Assembly: GCA_017610175.1 (NCBI GenBank)
Contig: JAFCCO010000004.1
Span: 1-64,000 of the forward strand
Source of the DNA: Candidatus Iainarchaeum sp.
Lineage (GTDB): Archaea; Iainarchaeota; Iainarchaeia; Iainarchaeales; GCA-2688035
Reading direction: 5' to 3'
Length of the DNA: 64,000 nt
In this document: in pieces, positions 14,477-22,295 of the stretch
Layout of the letters: each line of letters opens with the position of its first letter
Numbering within the stretch: position 1 is the stretch's first letter
Made by a program: the position numbers and the translations under genes
Notes under the pieces: generated by a model
Databases searched by the model: none
Told to the model about the DNA's origin: nothing
Seen by the model: the letters and a program-made list of their open reading frames with translations, nothing else

Positions 14477-14653
14477 ATGGTTAAAATAAACAGAAAACTA
14501 TGTACCAGTTGTGGAAACTGTGTGGAAGCATGCCCTTTTGGGGTATTAGAAATAAAAGATGGAAAAGCAGTGGTTGCAAACCAGGAAAAATGCCAAAAAT
14601 GCGGGGCCTGTATTTCAGCCTGCCCAAACAACGCAATCAAAATCGAGGAATAA
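14477..14653 (+). CDS. Two-cluster 4Fe-4S ferredoxin
   Basis: The 58-residue protein has the motifs CTSCGNCVEACP and CQKCGACISACP, a compact bacterial-type ferredoxin. A TTG at 14471 is an alternative start, since AGGAGG ends at 14466. It lies one base before the ferredoxin-thioredoxin reductase gene and is the likely electron donor to it. Confidence 0.85.
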   Translation: MVKINRKLCTSCGNCVEACPFGVLEIKDGKAVVANQEKCQKCGACISACPNNAIKIEE

Positions 14654-14654
14654 T

Positions 14655-14921
14655 ATGGGCGAAAAAGCTGCAAGACTAGTTGAAGAATACAAAAGATATG
14701 CAAAAGAAAACAGGTTCAGCTTGAACCCCAGCAAAAAAATAGTTGAAGGCGTAATAACCGGCCTGTTTGAAAATGAGAAAAGACACGGGGAAAAATACTG
14801 TCCCTGCAGAATGGTAACGGGAAAAAAGGAAGAGGACAAAAAAATAATATGCCCCTGCATTTACCACAAAAAAGAAATTGAAACACAAGGCCACTGCCAC
14901 TGCCGGCTATTTTTTAGGTGA
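14655..14921 (+). CDS. Ferredoxin-thioredoxin reductase catalytic subunit
   Basis: The 88-residue protein has all six diagnostic cysteines: C49-P-C51, C66-P-C68 and C81-H-C83. In the family these hold a 4Fe-4S cluster next to a redox disulfide that turns ferredoxin electrons into thioredoxin thiols. Length is slightly below the plant enzyme, as in other prokaryotic forms. No variable (alpha) subunit is seen, as is usual outside oxygenic phototrophs. Ferredoxin lies upstream and thioredoxin downstream, so the whole relay is encoded side by side. Confidence 0.9.
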   Translation: MGEKAARLVEEYKRYAKENRFSLNPSKKIVEGVITGLFENEKRHGEKYCPCRMVTGKKEEDKKIICPCIYHKKEIETQGHCHCRLFFR

Positions 14922-14927
14922 TACAAG

Positions 14928-15245
14928 ATGAACCTGCTTGTCTTTGTTTCATCACATTGCTCCCACTGCCCAAGCGCAGTGTCAGCCGTTAAAAAGATTC
15001 TGCCAAAATATGAAGAATATGGCATTGAATATGAAAAGATAAGGGCAAAAACCCAAAAAGCAAAGGAAATCTCAGGCAATTATGGCATAAGGGCATATCC
15101 AACAATCGTGGGTGTTAAAGACAACGGGGAAATCGCTTTCAAAATCACTGGAACTCCAAGCGAAGAAAAACTCAAAAAAGAAATTGAAAAAGGACTTGGG
15201 CTGAAAAAATCAATCTTCAGCAAAATTTTTGGCGAAAAAACATGA
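14928..15245 (+). CDS. Small thioredoxin/glutaredoxin-like protein
   Basis: A 105-residue thioredoxin fold with the active site C-S-H-C (VFVSSHCSHCPSAV) and cis-Pro loop RAYPTIVGV. It has the short form typical of archaeal glutaredoxin-like thioredoxins plus a basic tail. Being six bases after the reductase gene, it is the probable substrate of the ferredoxin-thioredoxin reductase. Confidence 0.85.
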   Translation: MNLLVFVSSHCSHCPSAVSAVKKILPKYEEYGIEYEKIRAKTQKAKEISGNYGIRAYPTIVGVKDNGEIAFKITGTPSEEKLKKEIEKGLGLKKSIFSKIFGEKT

Positions 15246-15658
15246 ATGCAAACGATTTTTTAAACAAGGGAAACAAAATTGCAGTAGCGGGAGTTTCAGC
15301 CGATTCCAAAAAATGGGGATTTAAAATTTATAAAGAATTGAAGTCTGCCGGACTCCAGGTTTACCCTCTAAACCCAAAATACAAAACAGTGGGCCAAGAC
15401 ATTTGTTACCCCACTTTGGAAGCATTGCCCGAAATCCCAACAGTGGTAATAACAATTGTGCCCCCAAAGGTTACAGAACAAATTGTGGAACAGTGCAAAA
15501 AAATCGGCATAAAAAAAGTGTGGATGCAGCCTGGCTCAGAATCAGAAAAAGCAATAAAGTTTTGCAAACACAACAACATTGAAGTAATGCACGATGCCTG
15601 TTTTATCGTCAATGGCTTAAAGAAAAATAGGAAAACAAAACAAGGTGAAGCAAAATGA
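15242..15658 (+). CDS. CoA-binding (YccU-like) domain protein
   Basis: The 138-residue protein has a Rossmann-type CoA-binding domain: IAVAGVSADSKKWGFKIYKELKSAG, VYPLNPKY, and the Cys-containing DACFIVNG near the end. It overlaps the preceding thioredoxin gene by four bases. Relatives bind CoA and can form CoA-protein disulfides, which fits the thiol theme and the CoA-disulfide-reductase-like enzyme at 6876. Confidence 0.8.
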   Translation: MNANDFLNKGNKIAVAGVSADSKKWGFKIYKELKSAGLQVYPLNPKYKTVGQDICYPTLEALPEIPTVVITIVPPKVTEQIVEQCKKIGIKKVWMQPGSESEKAIKFCKHNNIEVMHDACFIVNGLKKNRKTKQGEAK

Positions 15659-15999
15659 TAACTTTTGCATGCAAAAAAATAAGGCTGGATGAAATTGTTA
15701 GGTGCTCATTCAGTTTAAACAAAACAGAATACAATATGCTGATGTTTTTGCTTGGAAAAGAAAAAGAATTTGATATTCACGCCATTTCCAAAAAAATGGG
15801 TCTTGAGAGGACAACAGTGCAAAAGGCACTGAAAAAGCTTTTGGATAAGAAATTAGCAAAAAGAAGGCAGTTAAACATAGAGACAGGGGGATATTTCTTT
15901 TTGTACAGCGCAAAAAACAAGATCTGGATAAAAACGCAGCTTTTGAAAATAATTAGGCAATGGGAAAAAACCGCTGAAGAAGAAATACAAAATCTATAA
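15655..15999 (+). CDS. TrmB/MarR-like helix-turn-helix regulator
   Basis: The 114-residue protein has a winged helix: EYNMLMFLLGKEKEFDIHAISKKMGLERTTVQKALKKLLDKKLAKRR (shown here as one motif region from residue ~24), wing YFFLYSAK. It carries one Cys near each end of the N-terminal region (TFACKKI, VRCSF). It is the last gene of operon D, starting inside the previous stop. Autoregulation of this operon is plausible. Confidence 0.75.
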   Translation: MITFACKKIRLDEIVRCSFSLNKTEYNMLMFLLGKEKEFDIHAISKKMGLERTTVQKALKKLLDKKLAKRRQLNIETGGYFFLYSAKNKIWIKTQLLKIIRQWEKTAEEEIQNL

Positions 16000-16001
16000 T
16001 A

Positions 16002-16030
16002 ATGCACATATGCCCATAACCTATTTAAAT
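16002..16030 (+). promoter_or_regulatory. CATATG-box promoter of the MinD-ferredoxin pair
   Basis: ATGCACATATGCCCAT (16002-16017) is followed by CTATTTAAAT (16021-16030). Apart from a substitution and one extra base the block copies 9716-9743. The box lies upstream of the TATA element, a position better suited to activation than to simple blocking. Confidence 0.75.
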
Positions 16031-16059
16031 GCTTTGACGCACAATCTGATTGGTTTAAG

Positions 16060-16893
16060 ATGAAACAAATTGCGGTAACAGGCGGAAAGGGCGGAACAGG
16101 AAAAAGCACTGTTGCGACAGCCTTAGCAGTTTCACTCGGCAAAAAGCACAGGGTTTTGCTTGTTGATGCGGATGTTGACTGCCCAAACGACCACCTGCTT
16201 CTTGGAATCAAAAGGGAGAAAGTGAAAACCGTTTGGCAAAGAATCCCAAAATGGGATTTTGAAAAATGCATTAAGTGCGGCAAGTGCGCTGAAGCCTGCA
16301 AAGTCAACGCAATTTTCGCCCCAAAGGAAAAGCAGCCGATTTTTATGCAACAGCAGTGCAATGGATGCGGGGCATGTGCCCTAAGCTGCCCAACACAGGC
16401 AATTGGGTGGGACAAAAAAGAAATCGGACACGTTTTCAGGGGAAAAGCGCACGGAATCGATTTCCTCGGGGGGGAACTGAAAGTAAACGAAGCCGTTTCC
16501 GAATTTGTCGTGGACGCCCTGAAGGAAACGCTTGAAAAAAACGCAGAAGAATACGATTTTGTGGTTGTTGACACTGCGGCAGGAACACACTGCGACGTAA
16601 TCAGTGCATTGCAAGGCAGTGAATTTGCACTTGCCGTGACAGAGCCAACCCCTCTTGGAAAACATGACCTTGAACTGATAATGAAACTGCTTAGCGAACT
16701 GCAGGTTCCCTTTGAAATAGTGCTGAACAGAAGCGACGTGGGAAAAGCGAATTTGATAGAAAAAGTTGCGGCAAAATACGGTAAGAGCATTGCCGCAAAA
16801 ATCCCATACAAAAAGGAAATTATGATAGCCTACAGCAAAGGCATCCCAGTAAAAGACAAAAGCATTGAAGAACTGAGAGAGATGGTTAAATGA
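16060..16893 (+). CDS. MinD/Mrp-like ATPase with inserted ferredoxin domain, copy 1
   Basis: The 277-residue protein has a deviant Walker A GGKGGTGKST near residue 8, switch motif DADVDCPN, and DTAAGTHCD. Between the P-loop and the rest is a ferredoxin insert with CIKCGKCAEACK and CNGCGACALSCP, holding two 4Fe-4S clusters. This is the COG1149 architecture. Such proteins occur as adjacent pairs in archaea and anaerobes near NifX, DUF134 and DUF59 genes. A role in Fe-S or metal-cofactor handling is inferred; cell-division MinD function is unlikely given the insert. Confidence 0.85.
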   Translation: MKQIAVTGGKGGTGKSTVATALAVSLGKKHRVLLVDADVDCPNDHLLLGIKREKVKTVWQRIPKWDFEKCIKCGKCAEACKVNAIFAPKEKQPIFMQQQCNGCGACALSCPTQAIGWDKKEIGHVFRGKAHGIDFLGGELKVNEAVSEFVVDALKETLEKNAEEYDFVVVDTAAGTHCDVISALQGSEFALAVTEPTPLGKHDLELIMKLLSELQVPFEIVLNRSDVGKANLIEKVAAKYGKSIAAKIPYKKEIMIAYSKGIPVKDKSIEELREMVK

Positions 16894-17792
16894 AGCAAAT
16901 AACTGTGTTGAGTGGAAAGGGAGGGGTTGGAAAAAGCAGCATTACCGCGTCGCTCGCAATTGCCCTGTCAAAAGGGAAAAAGATAATTTGCGCAGACTGC
17001 GATGTTGACGCTTCAAACCTTGCACTTGTATTCGGGCTTGAGGAAAAAGACATGCAGCAGTGGAAGGGGCTTGCGACAAACGAAAAAGCCTTTTTGCTTC
17101 CGGAAAAGTGCACAGGCTGCGGAGCCTGTGTTGGGAGTTGCCACTTCAATGCAATCGGCTGGGATGAGGAAAAAAAACAGCCGGTGTTCGATAAATATGG
17201 CTGTGAGGGCTGCGGGGTCTGCCCAATGGTTTGCCCAAGCGATGCAATTGAATTAAGGCAGGTGGAAAATGCAAAAATCGGGTTTGGCAAAACAAAGTAC
17301 GGGTTTGACGTCGTGTCGGCACAGTTGAAAATGGGCGAAAGTGGCAGTGGAAAAGTTGTCGCAGAGGTTAAAAAACTGGCGGCTGAACGTTCCAAAAAGG
17401 AAACTGAAATTTTGTTGATTGATGCCGCCGCGGGAATTGGCTGCCCGGTAATTGCATCCATTTCAGGAAGCAATTATGCGGTTGCGGTAACAGAGCCAAC
17501 TCCATCTGGATTAAGCGACCTCAAAAGGGCCCTTGGAATTGTCGGGCACTTTGGAGTCCCATGCGGGATAATAATAAACAAATATGACCTAAACCCCTCT
17601 TTTTCAAAAAAGATAGAGTCCTTTGCGGAAAAAAGCGGGATTGATGTGCTTGCAAAAATTGCATATGACAAAGCATTCACCGATGCATTGGTAAACCTTG
17701 TCCCCATTGTGGTTCACAAAAAGGAGTACACTGCGGTGTTTGAAAAACTCGCGGAAAATATTCTGGAGAGAACCAGCTTAGGCAAAATGTAA
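16890..17792 (+). CDS. MinD/Mrp-like ATPase with inserted ferredoxin domain, copy 2
   Basis: This 300-residue partner overlaps the first by four bases. It has Walker A SGKGGVGKSS, DCDVDASNL, and an insert with CTGCGACVGSCH and CEGCGVCPMVCP. It differs enough from copy 1 to be an old paralogue, so a heterodimer is likely. The ends of both (TEPTPLGKHDL, TEPTPSGLSDL) share the family motif. The pair is under the CATATG-box promoter. Confidence 0.85.
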   Translation: MKQITVLSGKGGVGKSSITASLAIALSKGKKIICADCDVDASNLALVFGLEEKDMQQWKGLATNEKAFLLPEKCTGCGACVGSCHFNAIGWDEEKKQPVFDKYGCEGCGVCPMVCPSDAIELRQVENAKIGFGKTKYGFDVVSAQLKMGESGSGKVVAEVKKLAAERSKKETEILLIDAAAGIGCPVIASISGSNYAVAVTEPTPSGLSDLKRALGIVGHFGVPCGIIINKYDLNPSFSKKIESFAEKSGIDVLAKIAYDKAFTDALVNLVPIVVHKKEYTAVFEKLAENILERTSLGKM

Positions 17793-17843
17793 ACCTTTCA
17801 CCAAAATTTAAAAACTTTTAGTAATTCAATAAGATATGATATT

Positions 17844-18989
17844 ATGAAAAACACTCTGCTAATTGTGCTTTTGATTGCTTCAATGGCTTTAATGCCTGTT
17901 TATTCGCTTGCGGAAGAGCCCGCGGGCAAAACAGACCAAAACATGGTGGAAATCTTTCTTTTCTGGTCAATTGGATGCCCACACTGCAAAGCCGAAACAG
18001 AATTCCTGCAGGGGCTTGAGGAAAAATACAGCGAAAAAATTGAAGTGCATTATTTGCTTGCAAGCGACAATGCCGAACTATTCCACCAATTGGCTGAAGA
18101 AATGGGTGTGTCAACACAGTGGGTTCCCGCCACATTCATCCCTTTGTGCAACTGGAACACGGTTGGGTTTAATGATTCGGTTGGAGTGGAAATCGAATCA
18201 AAAATCAGCGGCAAACTTGATGAGATAACCTGTGAGGAAGACAATTACCTTTTGGTGCCCATTCTCGGCAGGGTTGAAACAGACAATATTTCCCTCCCGC
18301 TTTTCACAGTTGTACTCGCCGGCCTGGACGGCTTCAACCCGTGCGCAATCTGGGTTCTAATGTTTTTGCTTTCGCTGCTTATTTACAGCAAGAGCAGAAA
18401 GAGAATCCTTTTCATTGGGGGAATTTTTATTGCAACATCAGGCCTCATCTACTTCCTTTTTATGGCAGCTTGGCTGAACCTCTTCCTGTTTATTGGGTAC
18501 ACTGAAATTATGCGCGTAATTATAGCGCTGATTGCACTCGCGTTCGGCGCAATAAACCTAAAGGACTTCTTTGCGTTCAAGAAGGGGCTTTCCCTGACAA
18601 TTCCCGACAGTGTAAAGCCAAAGCTTTTCAAAAAAATGCGTGACATAACAACCGCTGAAATGAGCCTTGGACTTGTCCTTACAACAGTTTTCCTCGCAGT
18701 ATTCGTTAATTTAATTGAGCTTGCATGCACACTTGGACTACCAGCAATTTACACAAGAATTCTTACACTGCAGAACTTCCCACCAATAATCTACTACCTT
18801 TACCTTGCGGTGTACAATATTATTTATGTTATTCCACTTGCGATAATTGTCGGGGTGTTTGCGTATACAATGGGTGGAAGAAAGCTCTCTGAAAAAGAGG
18901 GTAGGATTCTAAAACTCGTTTCAGGAGCGTTGATGCTTACACTTGGACTGGTAATGCTTTTCGCACCGGAACTATTGATGTTCAGTTAA
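17844..18989 (+). CDS. Exported thioredoxin domain fused to DsbD/CcdA-like membrane domain
   Basis: The 381-residue protein has a signal peptide (1-23), an outside thioredoxin-like domain with C45-P-H-C48, and a membrane domain of about six to seven helices from ~135. The membrane part has one Cys in NPCAIW and one in ELACTLGLP, placed like the cysteine pair of DsbD-beta/CcdA that passes electrons across the membrane. It would use cytosolic thioredoxin to keep surface thiols reduced. The lipoprotein at 4635 has a related outside domain and may be a partner. Its own TATA box (ATTTAAAAAC) lies near 17806. Confidence 0.8.
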   Translation: MKNTLLIVLLIASMALMPVYSLAEEPAGKTDQNMVEIFLFWSIGCPHCKAETEFLQGLEEKYSEKIEVHYLLASDNAELFHQLAEEMGVSTQWVPATFIPLCNWNTVGFNDSVGVEIESKISGKLDEITCEEDNYLLVPILGRVETDNISLPLFTVVLAGLDGFNPCAIWVLMFLLSLLIYSKSRKRILFIGGIFIATSGLIYFLFMAAWLNLFLFIGYTEIMRVIIALIALAFGAINLKDFFAFKKGLSLTIPDSVKPKLFKKMRDITTAEMSLGLVLTTVFLAVFVNLIELACTLGLPAIYTRILTLQNFPPIIYYLYLAVYNIIYVIPLAIIVGVFAYTMGGRKLSEKEGRILKLVSGALMLTLGLVMLFAPELLMFS

Positions 18990-19723
18990 GCAGCCATTCT
19001 GGCTTTCAGGATATCAGCGGCAGTAAAAAGCTCTTCTGCCTTGTCCCATATGTTTCGTTTGCTGTAAAATTCACCCGCTGCAGCGTAGGCCCTGACAATT
19101 GTTTCAGTAAATTCCTTGTTTTTGGCCGGGCCAGATCCCCTCAAAAGCCTGATTTCAGAATCCCGCGCAAAAGTTTCAAGAAGGCCAGCAACCATCCCGC
19201 TTTCCTTTTTCGGAACCGACGCAACAAGAAAACCAATCAACTGATTGCATTCCCCAAAGTTCTGTTTTCTCATCTTTCGCTTCAGCCTGTCCCACACAGC
19301 CAGAGTGCCGTCACTTAAGGCAAACCCGTGCCCCCTTCCAAACTTTGCCCTTTGCCCGATAAATTTCTCCTCTGCCGCAAGATTAAACTTTATCTTTGCC
19401 CTCTCGGCCTCAATCAATTGGATTACGCGTTTGTTTCTCTTGCCGGTAAATGCGCGGCTCATCAGGTTAGTTAATGCCCTGAACCGTTCTGCTCCACCCT
19501 GAGCAACCTTTGGAATTGCTGCTATCTGGCGCCTGGCTTCGGCAACGGTTTCAAGCGGAAGCTGTTTTCTTGAAACAATTGGGATGCCACATTTTGCTTT
19601 TTGTTTTCGCCACTGCCTTAGCGAAACCCCTTCAGGCGGTTTGCGCTCCCGCCTTCTTCGCTCGCGTTTTCTTTCAAAAACTTGGGGGGTAATTTTTTTA
19701 CCTGGTTTTTTTGGAATGGCCAT
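18986..19723 (-). CDS. Basic hypothetical protein, 245 residues
   Basis: The ATG at 19723 has GGAG six bases upstream and is preferred over a TTG at 19732. The first ~45 residues are extremely basic (KRERRRRERKPPEG), and the rest is helical with the notable patch KFGRGHGFALSDGTLAVWDRL. The end (AAAGEFYSKRNIWDKAEELFTAADIL) looks like a TPR-type helix pair. The basic front suggests RNA or ribosome contact. I do not recognise the family. It converges on the DsbD-like gene with a four-base overlap of stops. Confidence 0.65.
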   Translation of the reverse strand: MAIPKKPGKKITPQVFERKRERRRRERKPPEGVSLRQWRKQKAKCGIPIVSRKQLPLETVAEARRQIAAIPKVAQGGAERFRALTNLMSRAFTGKRNKRVIQLIEAERAKIKFNLAAEEKFIGQRAKFGRGHGFALSDGTLAVWDRLKRKMRKQNFGECNQLIGFLVASVPKKESGMVAGLLETFARDSEIRLLRGSGPAKNKEFTETIVRAYAAAGEFYSKRNIWDKAEELFTAADILKARMAA

Positions 19724-19786
19724 GTTCTCCAAAAAAATAATGGCGTTAGCTTGTATTTAACACTTTGCAGTTTTCGCAAAACCGCT

Positions 19787-20536
19787 TTAAAAGAATTTGT
19801 CTATTGTTGCCTGTTTCTTTTCAATGCCCTTTATTTTCGCCTTTGGATTGCCTATTTCAAACTCAAAGTTGTAGAATTCAAGACCGTTGTTCTGCAAAAG
19901 CTCCATTGCATTCTTACCAATGCTTGGTGCAAGAAGGAGCCCGCGGCAGTTCTTTCCCTTTATTTTGGAGGCCTGCTGGACATACCTCTTAAGCTGCATG
20001 ACCGCATTGTAATCTGCCTGGCGTCTCTTAAGCTCAATTACAACAATATTCCCTTTGGCGTCCTCTGCCAAAATGTCCACAACCCCTTTTCTGAAAACCT
20101 CTTCCTGATTAAGCGGTTTTAGGCCTGGTTCCAAAAAAGAAAGGTCCTGCATTAGTTCATCACTTAGCTCGCGCTCTGAACCAAACAGCCGCAAATCAGC
20201 GGATTCCCTTATTGGATACGAGTGCAAACCGTCAACCGAGTAAAGCAGAACCTTTATTGTTTCCTTTGGATTTGTTTTCTTTGCCTGAAGCACAAGTGCA
20301 GAATCTTCAATGTTGCATGAAATGCGTGCGTCCATCATATAATTGGTCGGGCGCAGCAGCCTGTTTTGGTGAATTGCAATTGAATTGTCTCCCTTGATTA
20401 AAAGAAGCCTTTTCCCGCACGGAAGCTTGGATGCAGCCCTACCCCAGTATTCAACATAGCACTCTCCAATAACCATTAGCATGTCCTTTCGGGAGATTGC
20501 CTCCGCTATCTGTTTCTGAGCCTGCTCCAACCGCAT
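19787..20536 (-). CDS. nucS: Endonuclease NucS (EndoMS)
   Basis: The 249-residue protein is NucS/EndoMS, the archaeal mismatch-cutting or flap endonuclease. The N-terminal half is the DNA-binding/dimer domain (CYVEYWGRAASKLPCGKRLLLIK). The C-terminal RecB-like domain shows GVVDILAEDAKGNIVVIELKRRQAD with the D and E-x-K catalytic residues. It ends QATIDKFF, a PCNA-interacting peptide, so it should be tethered to the sliding clamp. Length equals the family norm. Confidence 0.93.
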   Translation of the reverse strand: MRLEQAQKQIAEAISRKDMLMVIGECYVEYWGRAASKLPCGKRLLLIKGDNSIAIHQNRLLRPTNYMMDARISCNIEDSALVLQAKKTNPKETIKVLLYSVDGLHSYPIRESADLRLFGSERELSDELMQDLSFLEPGLKPLNQEEVFRKGVVDILAEDAKGNIVVIELKRRQADYNAVMQLKRYVQQASKIKGKNCRGLLLAPSIGKNAMELLQNNGLEFYNFEFEIGNPKAKIKGIEKKQATIDKFF

Positions 20537-20590
20537 GATATAAGGGATGGGGCAAAGATTTAATAAAAAGAAAGCCGTTTTTAATTGCGA

Positions 20591-20869
20591 ATGGATGCAA
20601 CTGATTTTGCGATAGGAATTGCCCTTGTTGGAATTATTGTGTGGGTGTCGATTATTGCACTCAACCTTAACGTAGCCAGTGCGGAGATTGCAGACCTGTA
20701 TGTGCTCACAGCCCTTAACAAGCCGTTGATTTCAGTGGAAGAGGCTTGCCCAATTCAGGGTGGCTTTGAGCTTGTTGAGCCAAAAGGGTTTGATGCAGCA
20801 CCGTACTATATCCTGTCGGGAAGAAATGATTTCAACCAGACTTACTTCTGCTTTTATAGGAAGACCTAG
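20591..20869 (+). CDS. Small membrane-anchored hypothetical protein
   Basis: From the ATG at 20591 the 92-residue product has one N-terminal membrane segment (FAIGIALVGIIVWVSIIAL) and an outside domain with two Cys (EEACPIQ, FCFYRK). A TTG at 20585 is possible. Its stop overlaps that of the opposite gene by four bases. No family recognised. Confidence 0.55.
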   Translation: MDATDFAIGIALVGIIVWVSIIALNLNVASAEIADLYVLTALNKPLISVEEACPIQGGFELVEPKGFDAAPYYILSGRNDFNQTYFCFYRKT

Positions 20870-21189
20870 CGCTGAATGTACTTTGTGCCGGATTCAAGGC
20901 AGTTTTTTGCAATCTCAAGCTCTGATGCAATATACCCCATGTGCTCCAGGCCAACAAGCTTTCTGGACGTAATTTCCTTAATCATTTTCTCAATATTGGT
21001 TCCCCTGAATTCAACTGCCATTTTGTGGCTGTTGTTAACAAAGCCACAGCAAACCAGCCCGTTCTCCAGCTTTACCAAAAAATAGCCGTTGGGGTCCTGC
21101 CTCCAGGGAAATTCAAGGGAGTCAACCTCCACAATTTCCCTGTCCTTTGGAATATCAACCGGGTGTGATGGGCATTTTGTATCTGCCAT
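20866..21189 (-). CDS. DUF4346-like protein
   Basis: The 107-residue product (MADTKCPSHPVDIPKDREIV) has the DUF4346 pattern: DPNGYFLVKLENG near the middle, then KMIKEITSRKLVGLEHMGYIASELEIAKNCLESGTKYIQ. The domain is known as a C-terminal piece of pterin-related archaeal proteins and also alone. Upstream in-frame starts would overlap the peptidase gene, so the ATG at 21189 is chosen. It is probably cotranscribed with the peptidases at 21225-24070. Confidence 0.65.
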   Translation of the reverse strand: MADTKCPSHPVDIPKDREIVEVDSLEFPWRQDPNGYFLVKLENGLVCCGFVNNSHKMAVEFRGTNIEKMIKEITSRKLVGLEHMGYIASELEIAKNCLESGTKYIQR

Positions 21190-21224
21190 AAAATTACCAC
21201 TCAACAATTTCCGCAAAACAATAT

Positions 21225-22295
21225 TCACCGCAAAGGAATTAATTCTTTTGGCGCAGAACTCAGTTTTCTGCACTTTCTCTTTCCAATCACCACATCGTCC
21301 TCAATTCTTACCCCAAAACCCCTGAGGTAAACCCCTGGTTCCACCGTCAAAACCATCTTGTTCAGCATGTGCTCCTTTGATTCCGGAATAAATCCCGCAG
21401 GCGAATCATGCACATTCAGGCCAAGGCCGTGGCCCATTCCGTGAATTAATTCCTGCCCCGCATTTCTTTTGAGGAATGAGGAAACCTGCTCGAACACATT
21501 TCCCGCAGAAATTCCCTCAACGCACAGCGCTTCACCAAGGCTTTTTGCCTCGTAAACTATGTTGTAGAGGTCGCGCTGTGCCCTGGTCGGCTTTCCAACG
21601 GAGAAAACCCTTGTAAGGTCCCCGCAGTATCCCTTGAACTTTGCGCCGCAGTCGATTAGCACAGGCCCCTTTGTTATTTTGGAATCATTGGGAAAGTGGT
21701 GCGGAAAAGAGGAATGCCTTCCTGAAGCAACAATCACGGGAAATGCTATGTTGTCCTTGCTTTTTTCCCGAAGCCTAAATTCTATTTCAAGCGCAAGCTT
21801 TCTTTCAGTCATTCCTTTTCTGAAAAAGGAGGGCACTTTGCCCAGAACCCTTTCGGTTATGCGCGCGGCCTTTGCAATCCTTTCAATCTCCCACTTTTCC
21901 TTGATTGCCCGCACTTTGGACAACTGTTCTGAAACATCCACAAACCTTTTTCCGGGAAGTGCCTTTTTGAGGCGCTTGAGCATTGCTGCAGGGTAAAGCG
22001 ACATGTTTATTCCAATTCTTTTCCCGTCGAGTTCGCGGTTTAGAATTGCCTCCATCTCGCGCCTTTTCTTAACGGTTTTGATTCTAATGTTTTTTCTTTT
22101 AATTTCAGGATCCAAAACTGTGCGAACCAAAAGGGGCTTTCTTTTGGGGGCAAGAAAGAGGACGTTGTTGTCAATTTTTCCGGGCGCGATTCCCGAGAAA
22201 TAAAAGAGTGACGGCTCAAACCCGCTGGGGAATGTGCGCAGCAGGATTTTGTCTACGCCTGTCTCGCTAAACAGCTGTTTTATTTTTTGCTTCAT
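21225..22295 (-). CDS. M24B Xaa-Pro aminopeptidase-like protein
   Basis: The 356-residue protein has a creatinase-like N-terminal domain and a pita-bread catalytic domain. The five metal ligands are visible: D in VLIDCGAK, D in GDLTRVF, H in HGMGHGLGLNVHD, E in VEPGVYL and E in RIEDDVV. It removes N-terminal residues before proline with a dinuclear metal centre. ATG at 22295 overlaps the stop of the upstream peptidase gene by one base. Confidence 0.88.
   Translation of the reverse strand: MKQKIKQLFSETGVDKILLRTFPSGFEPSLFYFSGIAPGKIDNNVLFLAPKRKPLLVRTVLDPEIKRKNIRIKTVKKRREMEAILNRELDGKRIGINMSLYPAAMLKRLKKALPGKRFVDVSEQLSKVRAIKEKWEIERIAKAARITERVLGKVPSFFRKGMTERKLALEIEFRLREKSKDNIAFPVIVASGRHSSFPHHFPNDSKITKGPVLIDCGAKFKGYCGDLTRVFSVGKPTRAQRDLYNIVYEAKSLGEALCVEGISAGNVFEQVSSFLKRNAGQELIHGMGHGLGLNVHDSPAGFIPESKEHMLNKMVLTVEPGVYLRGFGVRIEDDVVIGKRKCRKLSSAPKELIPLR

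Noticed and set aside
14559..14654. Upstream ATG extension of the FTR subunit
   Set aside because: It lies inside the ferredoxin gene in another frame; ATG 14655 yields the normal length and motifs.
16060..17792. Cell-division MinD
   Set aside because: The ferredoxin inserts and absence of a visible C-terminal membrane helix point to cofactor handling.
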